Origin: Diorhabda sublineata
Lineage: Eukaryota; Arthropoda; Insecta; Coleoptera; Chrysomelidae
Assembly (NCBI RefSeq): GCF_026230105.1
Contig: NC_079478.1
Location: 33,371,653-33,435,652, forward strand
Direction of reading: 5' to 3'
DNA: 64,000 nt
Position numbers and translations under genes: made by a program. Under the pieces are notes generated by a model. It worked only from the letters and a program-made list of their open reading frames with translations, had not been told where the DNA came from and did no database searches. Below, piece by piece: positions 31,671 to 43,370 of the stretch (position 1 is its first letter; each line of letters starts with the position of its first letter).

Positions 31671-34364
31671 ATACAGGGAGTTCTGGGACTTGATGCATAA
31701 AATGAGTAGATGACGTGGAAATAATGCTGTGACAAAAATTTTCTCTTTCGATCTCTCGTTTCTGAGTTATAGGCATTTAAAGTTGCGATATCAGAATTTA
31801 TATGTAAGTATATTTTCTAAATTACACATCAGAATTATATAAATTTTGAATGAATGATTACGTATGTCCGCGTGGTGTGTTTGACGGAATAAATGATTCC
31901 ACACTACTATTTGAAGGTCAGGAATGGCTCATGCCCAATGGTTAACAATCCGTAACTTTTACAGGGACAACCTGAACAATCCAAAGATAGCAAAAATGGA
32001 TTTTTCAACTAAAAGGTACTTTTTGTTTAGCTTGATAAAATTTATAGTTTGGGAGATATGTAGACTTTTCGATCGTCGTACCTGCCAAGGTAATCGTTCG
32101 TCATAAAGAGTCATTCTCAAGAAAATTACCATAAATTGTAATTTTTTAGTTCTAAAAACTTCCGGAGTCCACGGAGGATATTTCTTTGAAATTGGAAGGG
32201 CGATCTAAGAATATCACATAACAGAAATCAATTTGGTTAAATTCTGAGTATCGCTGACCCTTCAGGTTATTATAGACGAGGAGCTGGCTACAAAAAACAG
32301 GGTCGATAAGGTGCGCGCCATTTCAGCTTGTAAACTGGCGGTTCCCACTAATACATCACCGAACGCCACTTCTTAAGGTCAGCACAGGTCGGATATGAAA
32401 ATGCCAGCCGGTTTTCCCGGACGAAAAAATTGGCTGAAAAACCTCATAACGGGCACGCGTGAAACCTTTAGTAACGTGGGGTTCAAACCTCAAATAAGAG
32501 CGGTGTAATAGCGCAAGAAGTTTTGCAGGCCGGAAAACCCTCGTAAGAAGTGATCGAAAGTGTCGGAAAACTCATCTGAAAAACCTCATAACGGGCGCGC
32601 GCGAAACTTTTTTACTAGGTTTTTTGGGTCTCAACTAAGAGCGGTGTGATAGCGCAAGAAGTTTTGCGGGCCGGAAAGAAAATCTGCGTATATTTGAAAT
32701 GAAAATTTTTCATATTCGGCTTAATGGAAAATTATTTTTGATGTCTCCATTCAAAATACCTGTTTGAGCTACCCGAAATTAAAAAAAAAATCATAAGATA
32801 CGATGAAAACTCGCTGAAATATAATCATTTTATTAACAACGGTATATATTTTATTCAAATTGCAGCGATTTATATGACATAAATCGAGCTGAAGAAAAAA
32901 ATTTTCAAACATCGCAAAATAATACAATTTATCATAAAATTTTATTTGATTCGATAACTGTTAATATTTTTTTATTTTTGGTCATTGAAAATCAAATGCG
33001 CACTTTAGATGAGTAAATACTTTAACGCATTTTCGCAATGATAGAGGCGAGCGCCGAGATTATCATCTTGCCTCAACGTTCCTCAAGGTTTCTTGGGGCA
33101 TCACGAGCCGTTACTCAATACTGAGTAACTTTATCAAAAAGTATAACCAATCCCAGAAGTTTTAAAAAAAATTTGATCAAAATCACTTGATAATTGACGC
33201 AGTAAATGAATTAAAAAAAAAAAAATTAGAAGCCCGTTTTTGCGTTGTTGGCGGCGGCTCGAGTAGGTGGAAAATGAGTAAGCGCTATAAAATCACGCGC
33301 GCGATAAAAAATGATTATATTTCAGCGAGTTTTCATCGTATCTTGATGATTTTTTTTTTAATTTCGGGTAGCTCAAACAGGTATTTTGAATGGAGACATC
33401 AAAAATAATTTTCCATTAAGCCGAATATGAAAAATTTTCATTTCAAATATACGCAGATTTTCTTTCCGGCCCGCAAAACTTCTTGCGCTATCACACCGCT
33501 CTTAGTTGAGACCCAAAAAACCTAATAAAAAAGTTTCGCGCGCGCACGTTATGAGGTTTTTCATATGAGTTTTCCGACACTTTCGATCACTTCTTACGAG
33601 GGTTTTCCGGCCTGCAAAACTTCTTGCGCTATTACACCGCTCTTATTTGAGGTTTGAACCCCACGTTACTAAAGGTTTCACGCGTGCCCGTTATGAGGTT
33701 TTTCAGCCAATTTTTTCGTCCGGGAAAACCGGCTGGCATTTTCATATCCGACCTGTGCTGACCTTAAGAAGTGGCGTTCGGTGATGTATTAAGTGGGAAC
33801 CGCCAGTTTACAAGCTGAAATGGCGCGCACCTTATCGACCCTGTTTTTTGTAGCCAGCTCTGGGACTATTATAAAAAAATATGGACCTTCTAAATTATCA
33901 CTCGATAGTAGCCTACTACATGAAAAGTAATTATTAATCTCTTTAAGTTTTTCCTTATGCCAGTAATATGATCTTCGATAGTATATGGCACAAACGTGTT
34001 TTTTTTTGTTTATTCATTAGTTCTTCAAGAAATTTTTGATTGTTTTAATACCTCCTGTAAGTATATTCAATGAATAATTACGATTTATTATATATTTATT
34101 TATTATTACAATTTATGGCGAACGGTTTCCTTGGCATGTACGACAGTCTAAAAATCCACCCATCTCCTAAATCATAAATTTTATCGAGTTAAACAAAGGG
34201 CATCTTTTTATTGAAAGTTATGGATTGTTTATGATTACATAATAATTCATAAAAAATTCAGAAACGAGGTGTCGTTTGAGAATTATTTTTTATGTCACAG
34301 CATTATTTTCCCGTTATCTACTGACTTCCGATTTTTTAGCATCAAGTCCTGGAACACCCTGTAT
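31671..34364. mobile_element. Outer foldback element with ACAGGG-type ends (2.7 kb)
   Basis: The left end ATACAGGGAGTTCTGGGACT is matched by the reverse complement of the right end, ATACAGGGTGTTCCAGGACT, and both go on to TGATGC and AATAATGCTGTGACA. Homology continues inward over several hundred bases. For example, GATAAAATTTAT with GTCGTACATGCCAAGG (right, reversed) matches GATAAAATTTATAG with GTCGTACCTGCCAAGG (left, near 32036-32085). It is thus a long-TIR or foldback element. Its centre is occupied by the GC-richer hairpin at 32281-33860. No transposase is visible. Confidence 0.7.
32281..33860. mobile_element. Near-perfect giant hairpin: arms about 550 bp, loop 476 bp
   Basis: The left arm (32281-32831) and right arm (33308-33860) are reverse complements with only scattered single-base differences, about 98% by eye. 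The arms start GAGCTGGCTACAAAAAACAG and end beside ATATAATCATTTT. TATTATA occurs just outside both ends (about 32269 and 33867) and may be a target duplication. Each arm contains two direct subrepeats of roughly 105 bp, starting GAAAAACCTCATAACGGGC and ending AAGTTTTGC with GGCCGGAAA. The hairpin is clearly GC-richer than its host. The 73-codon frame at 33187 spans loop and arm and has no recognisable domain. Confidence 0.9.
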
Positions 34365-34676
34365 AAAACCACGTTACACTAAGAAATAGGTTTATTATAT
34401 AATACTTTTGAAAAGGTAGTTGACAATATTTAAAATGAGGTATTAGTTAACCTTTTTACCATTTAGATTCTAAAAGTTTGAATGTTGAAAATTGAAAACT
34501 AACCTAAAAAAATCGTTCAATAATAAGTGTGACGCATATTTTTGAATCTATCAAACAGTACCCCAATTATAAGTTATTAAAATATACTTTATTTTTTCAA
34601 TGAGCGCTTAAATTTAATCCCGTTGGCCTTATTTCGGACTGGAAATCAATTTTCATGAGAATTATTATGATTGAAC
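34365..34676. other. Spacer between foldback element and satellite
   Basis: AT-rich, nothing recognised. Confidence 0.35.
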
Positions 34677-36680
34677 AAACTGCAAATGCAACTGAACTTG
34701 CAACTTAAGTTCCTCAGCTTGTTGAATCACATAAAAACATTGAAACACTGAGAGCTTCAATGTCGTGATCATCACAGCGTTCTGATCGCAAAGATACGGC
34801 TTTCCTTGTATTTTCCGATCGCTTTGTGAGAAGAATTTTTCATGAAAACCTACATTTCCATCAATCTAAGATACGAGGGTTGCCTTTTAAGTTGTCACAA
34901 TCGAATAATAGGCGCCGTTAATGATTTGTCAGCATTGACATTTGTTATTGCGGAGCCAATGGCAATTTAGACAGTGATTCATTAGATTGGTGAGAGTGGA
35001 AGTTTATAAGAACTGCAAATGCAACAGAACTTGCAACTTAAGTTCCTCAGCTTGTTGAATCACATAAAAACATTGAAACACTGAGAGCTTCAATGTGGTG
35101 ATCATCACAGCGTTCTGATCGCAAAGATACGGCTTTCCTTGTATTTTTCGATCGCTTTGTGAGAAGAATTTTTCATGAAAACCTACATTTCCATCAATCT
35201 AAGATACGAGGGTTGCCTTTTAAGTTGTCACAATCGAATAATAGGCGCCGTTAATGATTTGTCAGCATTGACATTTGTTATTGCGGAGCCAATGGCAATT
35301 TAGACAGTGATTCATTAGATTGGTGAGAGTGGAAGTTTATAAGAACTGCAAATGCAACAGAACTTGCAACTTAAGTTCCTCAGCTTGTTGAATCACATAA
35401 AAACATTGAAACACTGAGAGCTTCAATGTCGTGATCATCACAGCGTTCTGATCGCAAAGATACGGCTTTCCTTGTATTTTCCGATCGCTTTGTGAGAAGA
35501 ATTTTTCATGAAAACCTACATTTCCATCAATCTAAGATACGAGGGTTGCCTTTTAAGTTGTCACAATCGAATAATAGGCGCCGTTAATGATTTGTCAGCA
35601 TTGACATTTGTTATTGCGGAGCCAATGGCAATTTAGAAAGTGATTCATTAGGTTGGTGAGAGTGGAAGTTTATAAGAACTGCAAATGCAACTGAACTTGC
35701 AACTTAAGTTCCTCAGCTTGTTGAATCACATAAAAACATTGAAACACTGAGAGCTTCAATGTCGTGATCATCACAGCGTTCTGATCGCAAAGATACGGCT
35801 TTCCTTGTATTTTCCGATCGCTTTGTGAGAAGAATTTTTCATGAAAACCTACATTTCCATCAATCTAAGATACGAGGGTTGCCTTTTAAGTTGTCACAAT
35901 CGAATAATAGGCGCCGTTAATGATTTGTCAGCATTGACATTTGTTATTGCGGAGCCAATGGCAATTTAGACAGTGATTCATTAGATTGGTGAGAGTGGAA
36001 GTTTATAAGAACTGCAAATGCAACAGAACTTGCAACTTAAGTTCCTCAGCTTGTTGAATCACATAAAAACATTGAAACACTGAGAGCTTCAATGTCGTGA
36101 TCATCACAGCGTTCTGATCGCAAAGATACGGCTTTCCTTGTATTTTCCGATCGCTTTGTGAGAAGAATTTTTCATGAAAACCTACATTTCCATCAATCTA
36201 AGATACGAGGGTTGCCTTTTAAGTTGTCACAATCGAATAATAGGCGCCGTTAATGATTTGTCAGCATTGACATTTGTTATTGCGGAGCCAATGGCAATTT
36301 AGAAAGTGATTCATTAGGTTGGTGAGAGTGGAAGTTTATAAGAACTGCAAATGCAACAGAACTTGCAACTTAAGTTCCTCAGCTTGTTGAATCACATAAA
36401 AACATTGAAACACTGAGAGCTTCAATGTGGTGATCATCACAGCGTTCTGATCGCAAAGATACGGCTTTCCTTGTATTTTCCGCTCGCTTTGTGAGAAGAA
36501 TTTTTCATGAAAACCTACATTTCAATCTAGTATACGAGGGATGCTTTTTAAGTTGTCATAATCGAATAATAGGTTCCGTTAATGATTTGTTAACATTGAT
36601 ATTTGTTATTGCGGAGCCAATGGCAATTTAGAAATTGATTCAATAAATTAGTGATAGTGGACGTTTATAAGAAGGAAGTG
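34677..36680. repeat. Satellite: six tandem copies of a 333-bp unit
   Basis: TGCAAATGCAAC starts at 34681, 35014, 35347, 35680, 36013 and 36346, exactly 333 apart. Units differ by a few substitutions; only the last decays (from about 36520). Each unit contains TACGAGGGTTGCCTTTTAAG, then GCGGAGCCAATGGCAATTTA and GGTGAGAGTGGAAGTTTATA. TACGAGGGT is a common mariner-type terminus. No unit is open in any frame I checked. Confidence 0.95.
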
Positions 36681-37446
36681 CAAAAATGGAAATCATCCAT
36701 GACAGGCTTACTTTTTTGTATGTGGTGTACGTAGTGAAACATTGGTTTCGCTCAAAAAAAGAGCCACAAATGTTGGAGAAAAGTTGAAAAAATGGGCCAA
36801 CGTTTACAAGTCGTGCTAGTTAGCAGCAAGACATCATTCCCGGAAATGAAAACTACGTAAAAACCGTTTGGCACCATTCCTGATATAGATTCATTATTGG
36901 GTTAACTTTGAAGAAGATTAAAAAGCTTTGTTTTTGATAAAACATATTTTTGTCATCAAACCTTGTACTTTGAGTCATCAGATTAACATAATATTGCTTA
37001 TCGTTTGGAAAATATTGCTTTGTCGTGTTGATATGTCGTTATTTGACTATAATAAATAATACAAAATTTTTTGACGAGCTTACGTATAGGTACATGCCCG
37101 GCAAAACAAGCTCGTTAGTAAAATATAGCCATAGGTACGTTTTAACCCTTTCTTGCATGACGTACAACAAAAGTTTAAGACTTCATATCAAGTCTACAAT
37201 TACGCAAAAAGTTTTGCTTTTCTCTTAGAAAGTGAATAATAGAGTAAATGTTTACATAATACTAGGCGTTGTAAATGTGGATATGAGTTTTGGTTATAGA
37301 TAAGGGCAGTTTTCAAATTACGGGAACATTGTGTCACATATTGAGGCTATTTTTCGCTTTCAGAAGGACACATTTCAAAGTGGAGCTCCTTAAGAGAAAA
37401 CTTTTTTCGCCTTTACCTTTCATAATATCAATTGAAAAATATTAGT
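36681..37446. other. Possible mariner-like flank downstream of the 333-bp array
   Basis: The last satellite unit runs without a break into GAAGGAAGTGCAAAAATGG and CGTAGTGAAACATTGGTTTC, sequence not seen in the other units. This suggests the unit was amplified from the end of a longer element that continues here. No transposase motif is clear. The rest is AT-rich. Confidence 0.35.
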
Positions 37447-37656
37447 CTTATCATACTAGAGATTTGCGAGCGGCTGCGGAGCGGGCGCGCAACGAATGCG
37501 TCGCGAACACGCCTCTTCGTCTTCGTCGCGTGTTTGTAGTGCAAAATACACTCATTACCAAATTGATTCAGCAGCGATCTTCGCTGCGAGTGCGCGACGT
37601 GATCGTTGCGCGCTCGCTTCGCTATGAAGACGCTCGCAATCCGCTAGTATGATAAG
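37447..37656. mobile_element. GC-rich 210-bp palindromic MITE
   Basis: The left end CTTATCATACTAGAGATTTG and the reverse complement of the right end, CTTATCATACTAGCGGATTG, form a terminal inverted repeat that continues as GCGAGCG and GCGCGCAACGA in both arms, about 60 bases per arm. The interior is CG-dinucleotide-rich, sharply unlike the flanks. An open frame across it (37464-37652) is a by-product of composition. Confidence 0.75.
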
Positions 37657-37879
37657 GCCCTAGTTTTCAAATACGACATTAGAGTGCATTGCTCTCACTT
37701 CATTTTGTAAGTTCATAGTGAATAGATTAACACGTTAATTGCCAATAACGAAATAACTTTTTTTAATATCCTACATATTCTGTGCCTTTTCGTAATAACT
37801 TTGTATATAAATTTTTTGTGATATTATACAATTAAATAAAATTCCGAAAATTGTCAACTTGTTAATAGGGCTTTTACAC

Positions 37880-38700
37880 TAATGTTTAGCATGCAATTCC
37901 TTGCAAGATAAATATATTGCATAGACAAATATTGCACGTCTCTTGACATTGCATGATGGTTGCCACTAAAGGCCGCTTTACATGCTGCAAGACAACGTGC
38001 AGTGCAATGCAAGACGCAATATTTTAATCAATCAAAATCATGCGCAGATGAAGTTCAGCTTATTGTTTCATACAAGATTTCGTACTTGCAACATTATCGG
38101 TTTGATTTCATTTTATTGCGTGCAAGCTGCAATTCTAGGAAGAAATCTAATTACTTTTGGTTTAACAGATCAGCCGGCTTTCGTAAAACTTAGCTTTATT
38201 TTCATTGTTATGCTAAGCACAAAATATTAAATGAAATTTGAGGTTAGGATTTCGATTAATACTCTTATCTGTCGATCACACTCCAAAAACAAAGTAGCAA
38301 AAGTTATAATTATTGCTAGTGATGCACTTATCACTTTTATCTTGTTCACTTTACCGAGCTTGTTTTACTCATGGAATTTTTATTAGTGTCGACCATAATG
38401 CAATGGCAGAGACTAGCACAAGGCCGCTTGACATGATGAAAGACAACGTACACTTAATTGCATGCAATTTCTTAGAAGATCAGTAGAGATTATTGCATGC
38501 CGCTTGAAATTATGCCATTCCATAAGTAAAAGTAATTTCTCAACCTCAAATTTCATTCATTATTTTGTGGGCGGCTTAAAAATTGAGCTAGGTTAAGTAA
38601 ACAAGAAAAAAGTGATGAGTGCATCACTGGCAATAATTATATCTGTTACTGCCTTGCTTTTGACGTCTGATCGACAAAAAAGAGAACCTAGCCGATTGTG
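37880..38700. mobile_element. Foldback element of the GGCCGCTTGACATG family
   Basis: AAGGCCGCTTTACATGCTGC (about 37970) and AAGGCCGCTTGACATGATG (about 38421) are two copies of one terminal motif, each followed by AGACAACGT and GCATGCAA-like sequence. Bases 38265-38365 pair with the reverse complement of 38585-38680 (ATAATTATTGCTAGTGATGC against ATAATTATTGCCAGTGATGC), making a foldback. The block at 38090-38250, including TTTAACAGATCAGC, is shared in reverse orientation with 47850-47995. No transposase is present. Confidence 0.6.
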
Positions 38701-39800
38701 GGCCAGGCCTTAGCTAGATAGAAGAATACGATGAACATGGTCCCCAATATTTAAGCACATTGTTTTCCCAGTGTATATAAAAATTATCTGTATTCTTCAA
38801 ACAACGTTTTTTTGAACTATTCATGACGCAAAAACTCCAAATACTAATCACAGTAAAATACGCCTGTTGTCGATTGGTATATCCGCTTAAATGATGAAAA
38901 ATACAGAGTAAATCGAGCTGTTTAAAATTTTTGAGGTTAGGTTTGATAAAAACATTATCAATCACAGAAACAAGAAATAAGAAATTTAATTTTTTAAGCT
39001 AGTGTACGCTAAGGTGAAAGGAGTTGATCAAGTCAAATAAATTAAATTGACATGTATTCAATAGTAGGTACACACATGTATTTTGGTGTTGTGGATTCGT
39101 ATTCAAATAACAAATTTTCTTTATACAATCGAACAATAGTCCCAATATGTACTAGAACAGCAATTTAAAATTTGAGATACTGTAATGCGTGAAGCCCTTT
39201 CAATTCGAATAAAACTAGAAATAACTTTAAGAATTTCTTGCAAGATCAGAATGTTGCATAGACAACTATTGCACGTTGCTGGAGATTACTCTAGTTTCTT
39301 GCATAATAGTTGCCACTAACAAAAATTCCATAAAAAAAGTAAACAATTTCATAACCTCAAATTGTAGTTTATATTTTGTGGTCGGTTTAAAGGCTGCTGT
39401 CTGTTTTTAGCTATAGAATTAGTAGTGAGAAAACATACAAAATTATATTTGAGATTTAAGTGATTGATATTTAGCTTTGTTCGCACAGTAGTCAGGAACT
39501 ATCAGAAACTGTCCGACGCATGAGCAGTCGTCGCAGAATTAAAATTTCTAACCAGGGTTCCCAACTTTTGGGGATTTTCCCCCAAAATTTAAGGAGAAAG
39601 GGTATTACATTTCCAGGGATTTAAATAACTTCAAATATCGGTATATAACATTGTAAAGAATAAGTTGCGTATCATGATATCGATTGAAATGTTACAAAAT
39701 ATGATACTGGTTCGATCCACACTGCAAACCGTAAAAATATTAAAATTATTTAGAGTCGATATGTATGATTTTGAACAATCAGAATCTGAGGAAAATGATT
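38701..39800. other. Spacer with further family fragments
   Basis: Bases 39230-39410 repeat pieces of the same family (TTGCATAGACAACTATTGCACG, compare 37917; ACCTCAAATTGTAG with ATTTTGTGGTCGG). Bases 39548-39600 (GGGTTCCCAACTTTTGGGG) resemble part of the satellite that follows. Confidence 0.4.
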
Positions 39801-42800
39801 TGTTACTTGAAATTTTCTATAATTTATGATTAAAGAATTTAAAATAATGGTATTGCTGAATGAAATTACTTATCGGTTGTTTGAAATTTATTATTTGTTT
39901 AATGATATCTCATTGTTTGTTAATTAATTTGAAATATTTAATTACTCATTAAATAAATAATAGAATTTTTTAGGGGGAATCCTCAGTAATTGTGATTATT
40001 TAGGGGTTTTTGATTGGGGCTTTAGGGAGATGAATTTTTGACTGTTGGGAACACTGTTTCTAGCTGCTGATAAATAATCAGGCGTCCGCAGAACAAACTG
40101 TAATAGTTGGAGACTGTTTTCTGAAAAAAAAAATTTTTTTACTTGAAGTTTTCTATAATTTATGATTAAAAAATTTAAAATAATGATATTTCCGAATGAA
40201 ATTACTTATCGATTATTGGAAATTTATTATTTGTTTAATGATATCTCATTGTTTGTTAATTAATTTGAAATATATAATTACTCATTTTATAAATAATAGA
40301 ATTTTTTAGGGGGAATCCTTAGAAATTGTGGTAATTTTAGGGGTTTTTGATTGGGGCTTCAGGGAGATGAATTTTTGACAGTTGGGAACACTGTTTCTAG
40401 CTGCTGATAAATAATCAGGCGTTCGAAGAACAAACTGTAGTAGTTGGAGACTGTTTTCTGAAAAAAAAAAATTTTTTTACTTGAAGTTTTCTATAGTTTA
40501 TGATTAAGGAATTTAAAGAAGTAATATAGCCGAATGAAATTACTAATCGATTGTTTGAAATTTATTATTTGTTTAATGTTATCTCATTATTTGATAATTA
40601 ATTTAAAATATATAATTACTCATTTTATAAATAATAGAATTTTTTAGGGGGAATCCTTAGTAATTGTGATTATTTAGGAGTTTTTGATTGGGGCTTTAGG
40701 GATATGAATTTTTAACAGTTGGGAACACTGTTTCTAGCTGCTGATAAATAATCAGGCGTTCGCAGAACAAATGGTAGTAGTTGGAGACTGTTTTCTGAAA
40801 AAAAATTTTTTTTACTTGAAGTTTTCTATAATTTATGATTAAAGAATTTAAAATAATGATATTTCCGAATGAAATTACTTATCGATTATTGGAAATTTAT
40901 TATTTGTTTAATGATATCTCATTGTTTGTTAATTAATTTGAAATATATAATTACTCATTTTATAAATAATAGAATTTTTTAGGGGGAATCCTTAGAAATT
41001 GTGGTAATTTTAGGGGTTTTTGATTGGGGCTTCAGGGAGATGAATTTTTGACAGTTGGGAACACTGTTTCTAGCTGCTGATAAATAATCAGGCGTTCGAA
41101 GAACAAACTGTAGTAGTTGGAGACTGTTTTCTGAAAAAAAAAAATTTTTTTACTTGAAGTTTTCTATAGTTTATGATTAAGGAATTTAAAGAAGTAATAT
41201 AGCCGAATGAAATTACTAATCGATTGTTTGAAATTTATTATTTGTTTAATGTTATCTCATTATTTGAAATTAATTTAAAATATATAATTACTCATTTTAT
41301 AAATAATAGAATTTTTTAGGGGGAATCCTTAGTAATTGTGATTATTTAGGAGTTTTTGATTGGGGCTTTAGGGATATGAATTTTTAACAGTTGGGAACAC
41401 TGTTTCTAGCTGCTGATAAATAATCAGGCGTTCGCAGAACAAATGGTAGTAGTTGGAGACTGTTTTCTGAAAAAAAATTTTTTTTACTTGAAGTTTTCTA
41501 TAATTTATGATTAAAGAATTTAAAATAATGATATTTCCGAATGAAATTACTTATCGATTATTGGAAATTTATTATTTGTTTAATGATATCTCATTGTTTG
41601 TTAATTAATTTGAAATATTTAATTACTCATTTTATGAAAAATAGAATTTTTTAGGGGGAATCCTTAGAAATTGTGGTAATTTTAGGGGTTTTTGATTGGG
41701 GCTTCAGGGAGATGAATTTTTGACAGTTGGGAACACTGTTTCTAGCTGCTGATAAATAATCAGGCGTTCGAAGAACAAACTGTAGTAGTTGGAGACTGTT
41801 TTCTGAAAAAAAAAAAAATTTTTTACTTGAAGTTTTCTATAGTTTATGATTAAGGAATTTAAAGAAGTAATATAGCCGAATGAAATTACTAATCGATTGT
41901 TTGAAATTTATTATTTGTTTAATGTTATCTCATTATTTGATAATTAATTTAAAATATATAATTATTCATTTTATAAATAATAGAATTTTTTAGGGGGAAT
42001 CCTTAGTAATTGTGATTATTTAGGAGTTTTTGATTGGGGCTTTAGGGATATGAATTTTTAACAGTTGGGAACACTGTTTCTAGCTGCTGATAAATAATCA
42101 GGCGTTCGCAGAACAAATGGTAGTAGTTGGAGACTGTTTTCTGAAAAAAAATTTTTTTTACTTGAAGTTTTCTATAATTTATGATTAAAGAATTTAAAAT
42201 AATGATATTTCCGAATGAAATTACTTATCGATTATTGGAAATTTATTATTTGTTTAATGATATCTCATTGTTTGTTAATTAATTTGAAATATTTAATTAC
42301 TCATTTTATAAATAATAGAATTTTTTAGGAGGAATCTTTAGTAATTGTGGTAATTTTAGGGGTTTTTGATTGGGGCTTTGGGGATATGAATTTTTAACAG
42401 TTGGGAACACTGTTTCTAGCTGCTGATAAATAATCAGGCGTTCGCAGAACAAATGGTAGTAGTTGGAGACTGTTTTCTGAAAAAAAATTTTTTTTACTTG
42501 AAGTTTTCTATAATTTATGATTAAAAAATTTAAAATAATGATATTTCCGAATGAAATTACTTATCGATTATTGGAAATTTATTATTTATTTAATGATATC
42601 TACTTGTTTGTTAATTAATTTGAAATATTTAATTAGTCATTTTATAAATAATAGAATTTTTTAGGGGGAATCCTTAGTAATTGTGGGAATTTTAGGGGTT
42701 TTTGATTGGGGCTTCAGGGAGATGAATTTTTGACAGTTGGGAACACTGTTTCTAGCTGCTGATAAATAATCAGGCGTTCGAAGAACAAACTGTAGTAGTT

Positions 42801-42822
42801 GGAGACTGTTTTCTGACAGACA
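39801..42822. repeat. Satellite: nine copies of an about 336-bp unit in A/B dimer order
   Basis: TAGCTGCTGATAAATAATCA recurs at 40061, 40398, 40735, 41071, 41407, 41743, 42081, 42417 and 42753, spacing 336-338. Two unit types alternate. Type A has CTTCAGGGAGATG and GTTCGAAGAACAAACTG. Type B has CTTTAGGGATATG (or CTTTGGGGATATG) and GTTCGCAGAACAAATGG. After an intermediate first unit the order is A B A B A B B A. The unit is very A/T-rich and non-coding. Confidence 0.95.
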
Positions 42823-43109
42823 TAAAATTACGCGGGTTCGTAGGAAATTTTGAATTGAAGACCTGCGCACTTGAATAGTATAAGCAAGATTTCGCTACAT
42901 TTGATATTTTATTTACTGTAAATTTATTATTATTGCTGATTTGAATCTTTTATTCATTATAATTTCTATTGAAAATGGTGAGTTGAAAACTACTTAGAGG
43001 TAACTTCACACCAGTATAATAAAATACAGTTCACTGAAAACTTTAGAGTAAATTCGTTAGTTGTAATTGAAATAACAGAAAAACTAAAACTTTTACTTTA
43101 CTGTAATAT
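42823..43109. other. AT-rich spacer after the satellite
   Basis: Nothing recognised. Confidence 0.4.
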
Positions 43110-43370
43110 TTTTATGGTTTGCTGGACATAACTCATCATTCTCAAGAGATGTTGCTGACTAATTTGACATTGCAATTAGTACGTTGAGAAAGGTTGTGGA
43201 TAGAACAGCTTATTTTTTAAGTAATCTAACTTCTAATGTCATAACCTGACCCACAGCTATAGAGCAAATGCATATAAGCTAACAGTTAAAGGTGCAGTGG
43301 ATGGAACCCATATTAAATACAAAAATAAGAGAGATTATGTTTATAGAGTGATCGTTTTCACATGAATCAG
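43110..43370 (+). pseudogene. PIF/Harbinger-like transposase remnant
   Basis: FAGHNSSFSRDVAD then FDIAISTLRKVVDRTAYFLS matches the helix-turn-helix region of Harbinger-type transposases (SxxDVAxRFxIxxSTL). After a frame change, VKGAVDGTHIKYKNKRDYVY matches the GxIDGxHIxI block holding the first catalytic aspartate, with the YxNR segment reduced to YVYR. The rest of the protein is absent. Confidence 0.7.

Noticed and set aside
37447..37656. A CpG-island promoter with a 62-codon gene
   Set aside because: The terminal inverted repeats explain the block as a mobile palindrome, and no downstream gene uses it.
37960..38230. Two overlapping + frames of 77 and 82 codons
   Set aside because: Both lie within the foldback family, and the same sequence at 47850-47995 is frame-shifted and reversed, so there is no coding constraint.
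34677..42822. Regularly spaced repeats as a CRISPR-like array
   Set aside because: Units are 333-336 bp, directly abutting, without unique spacers, and the DNA is eukaryotic.
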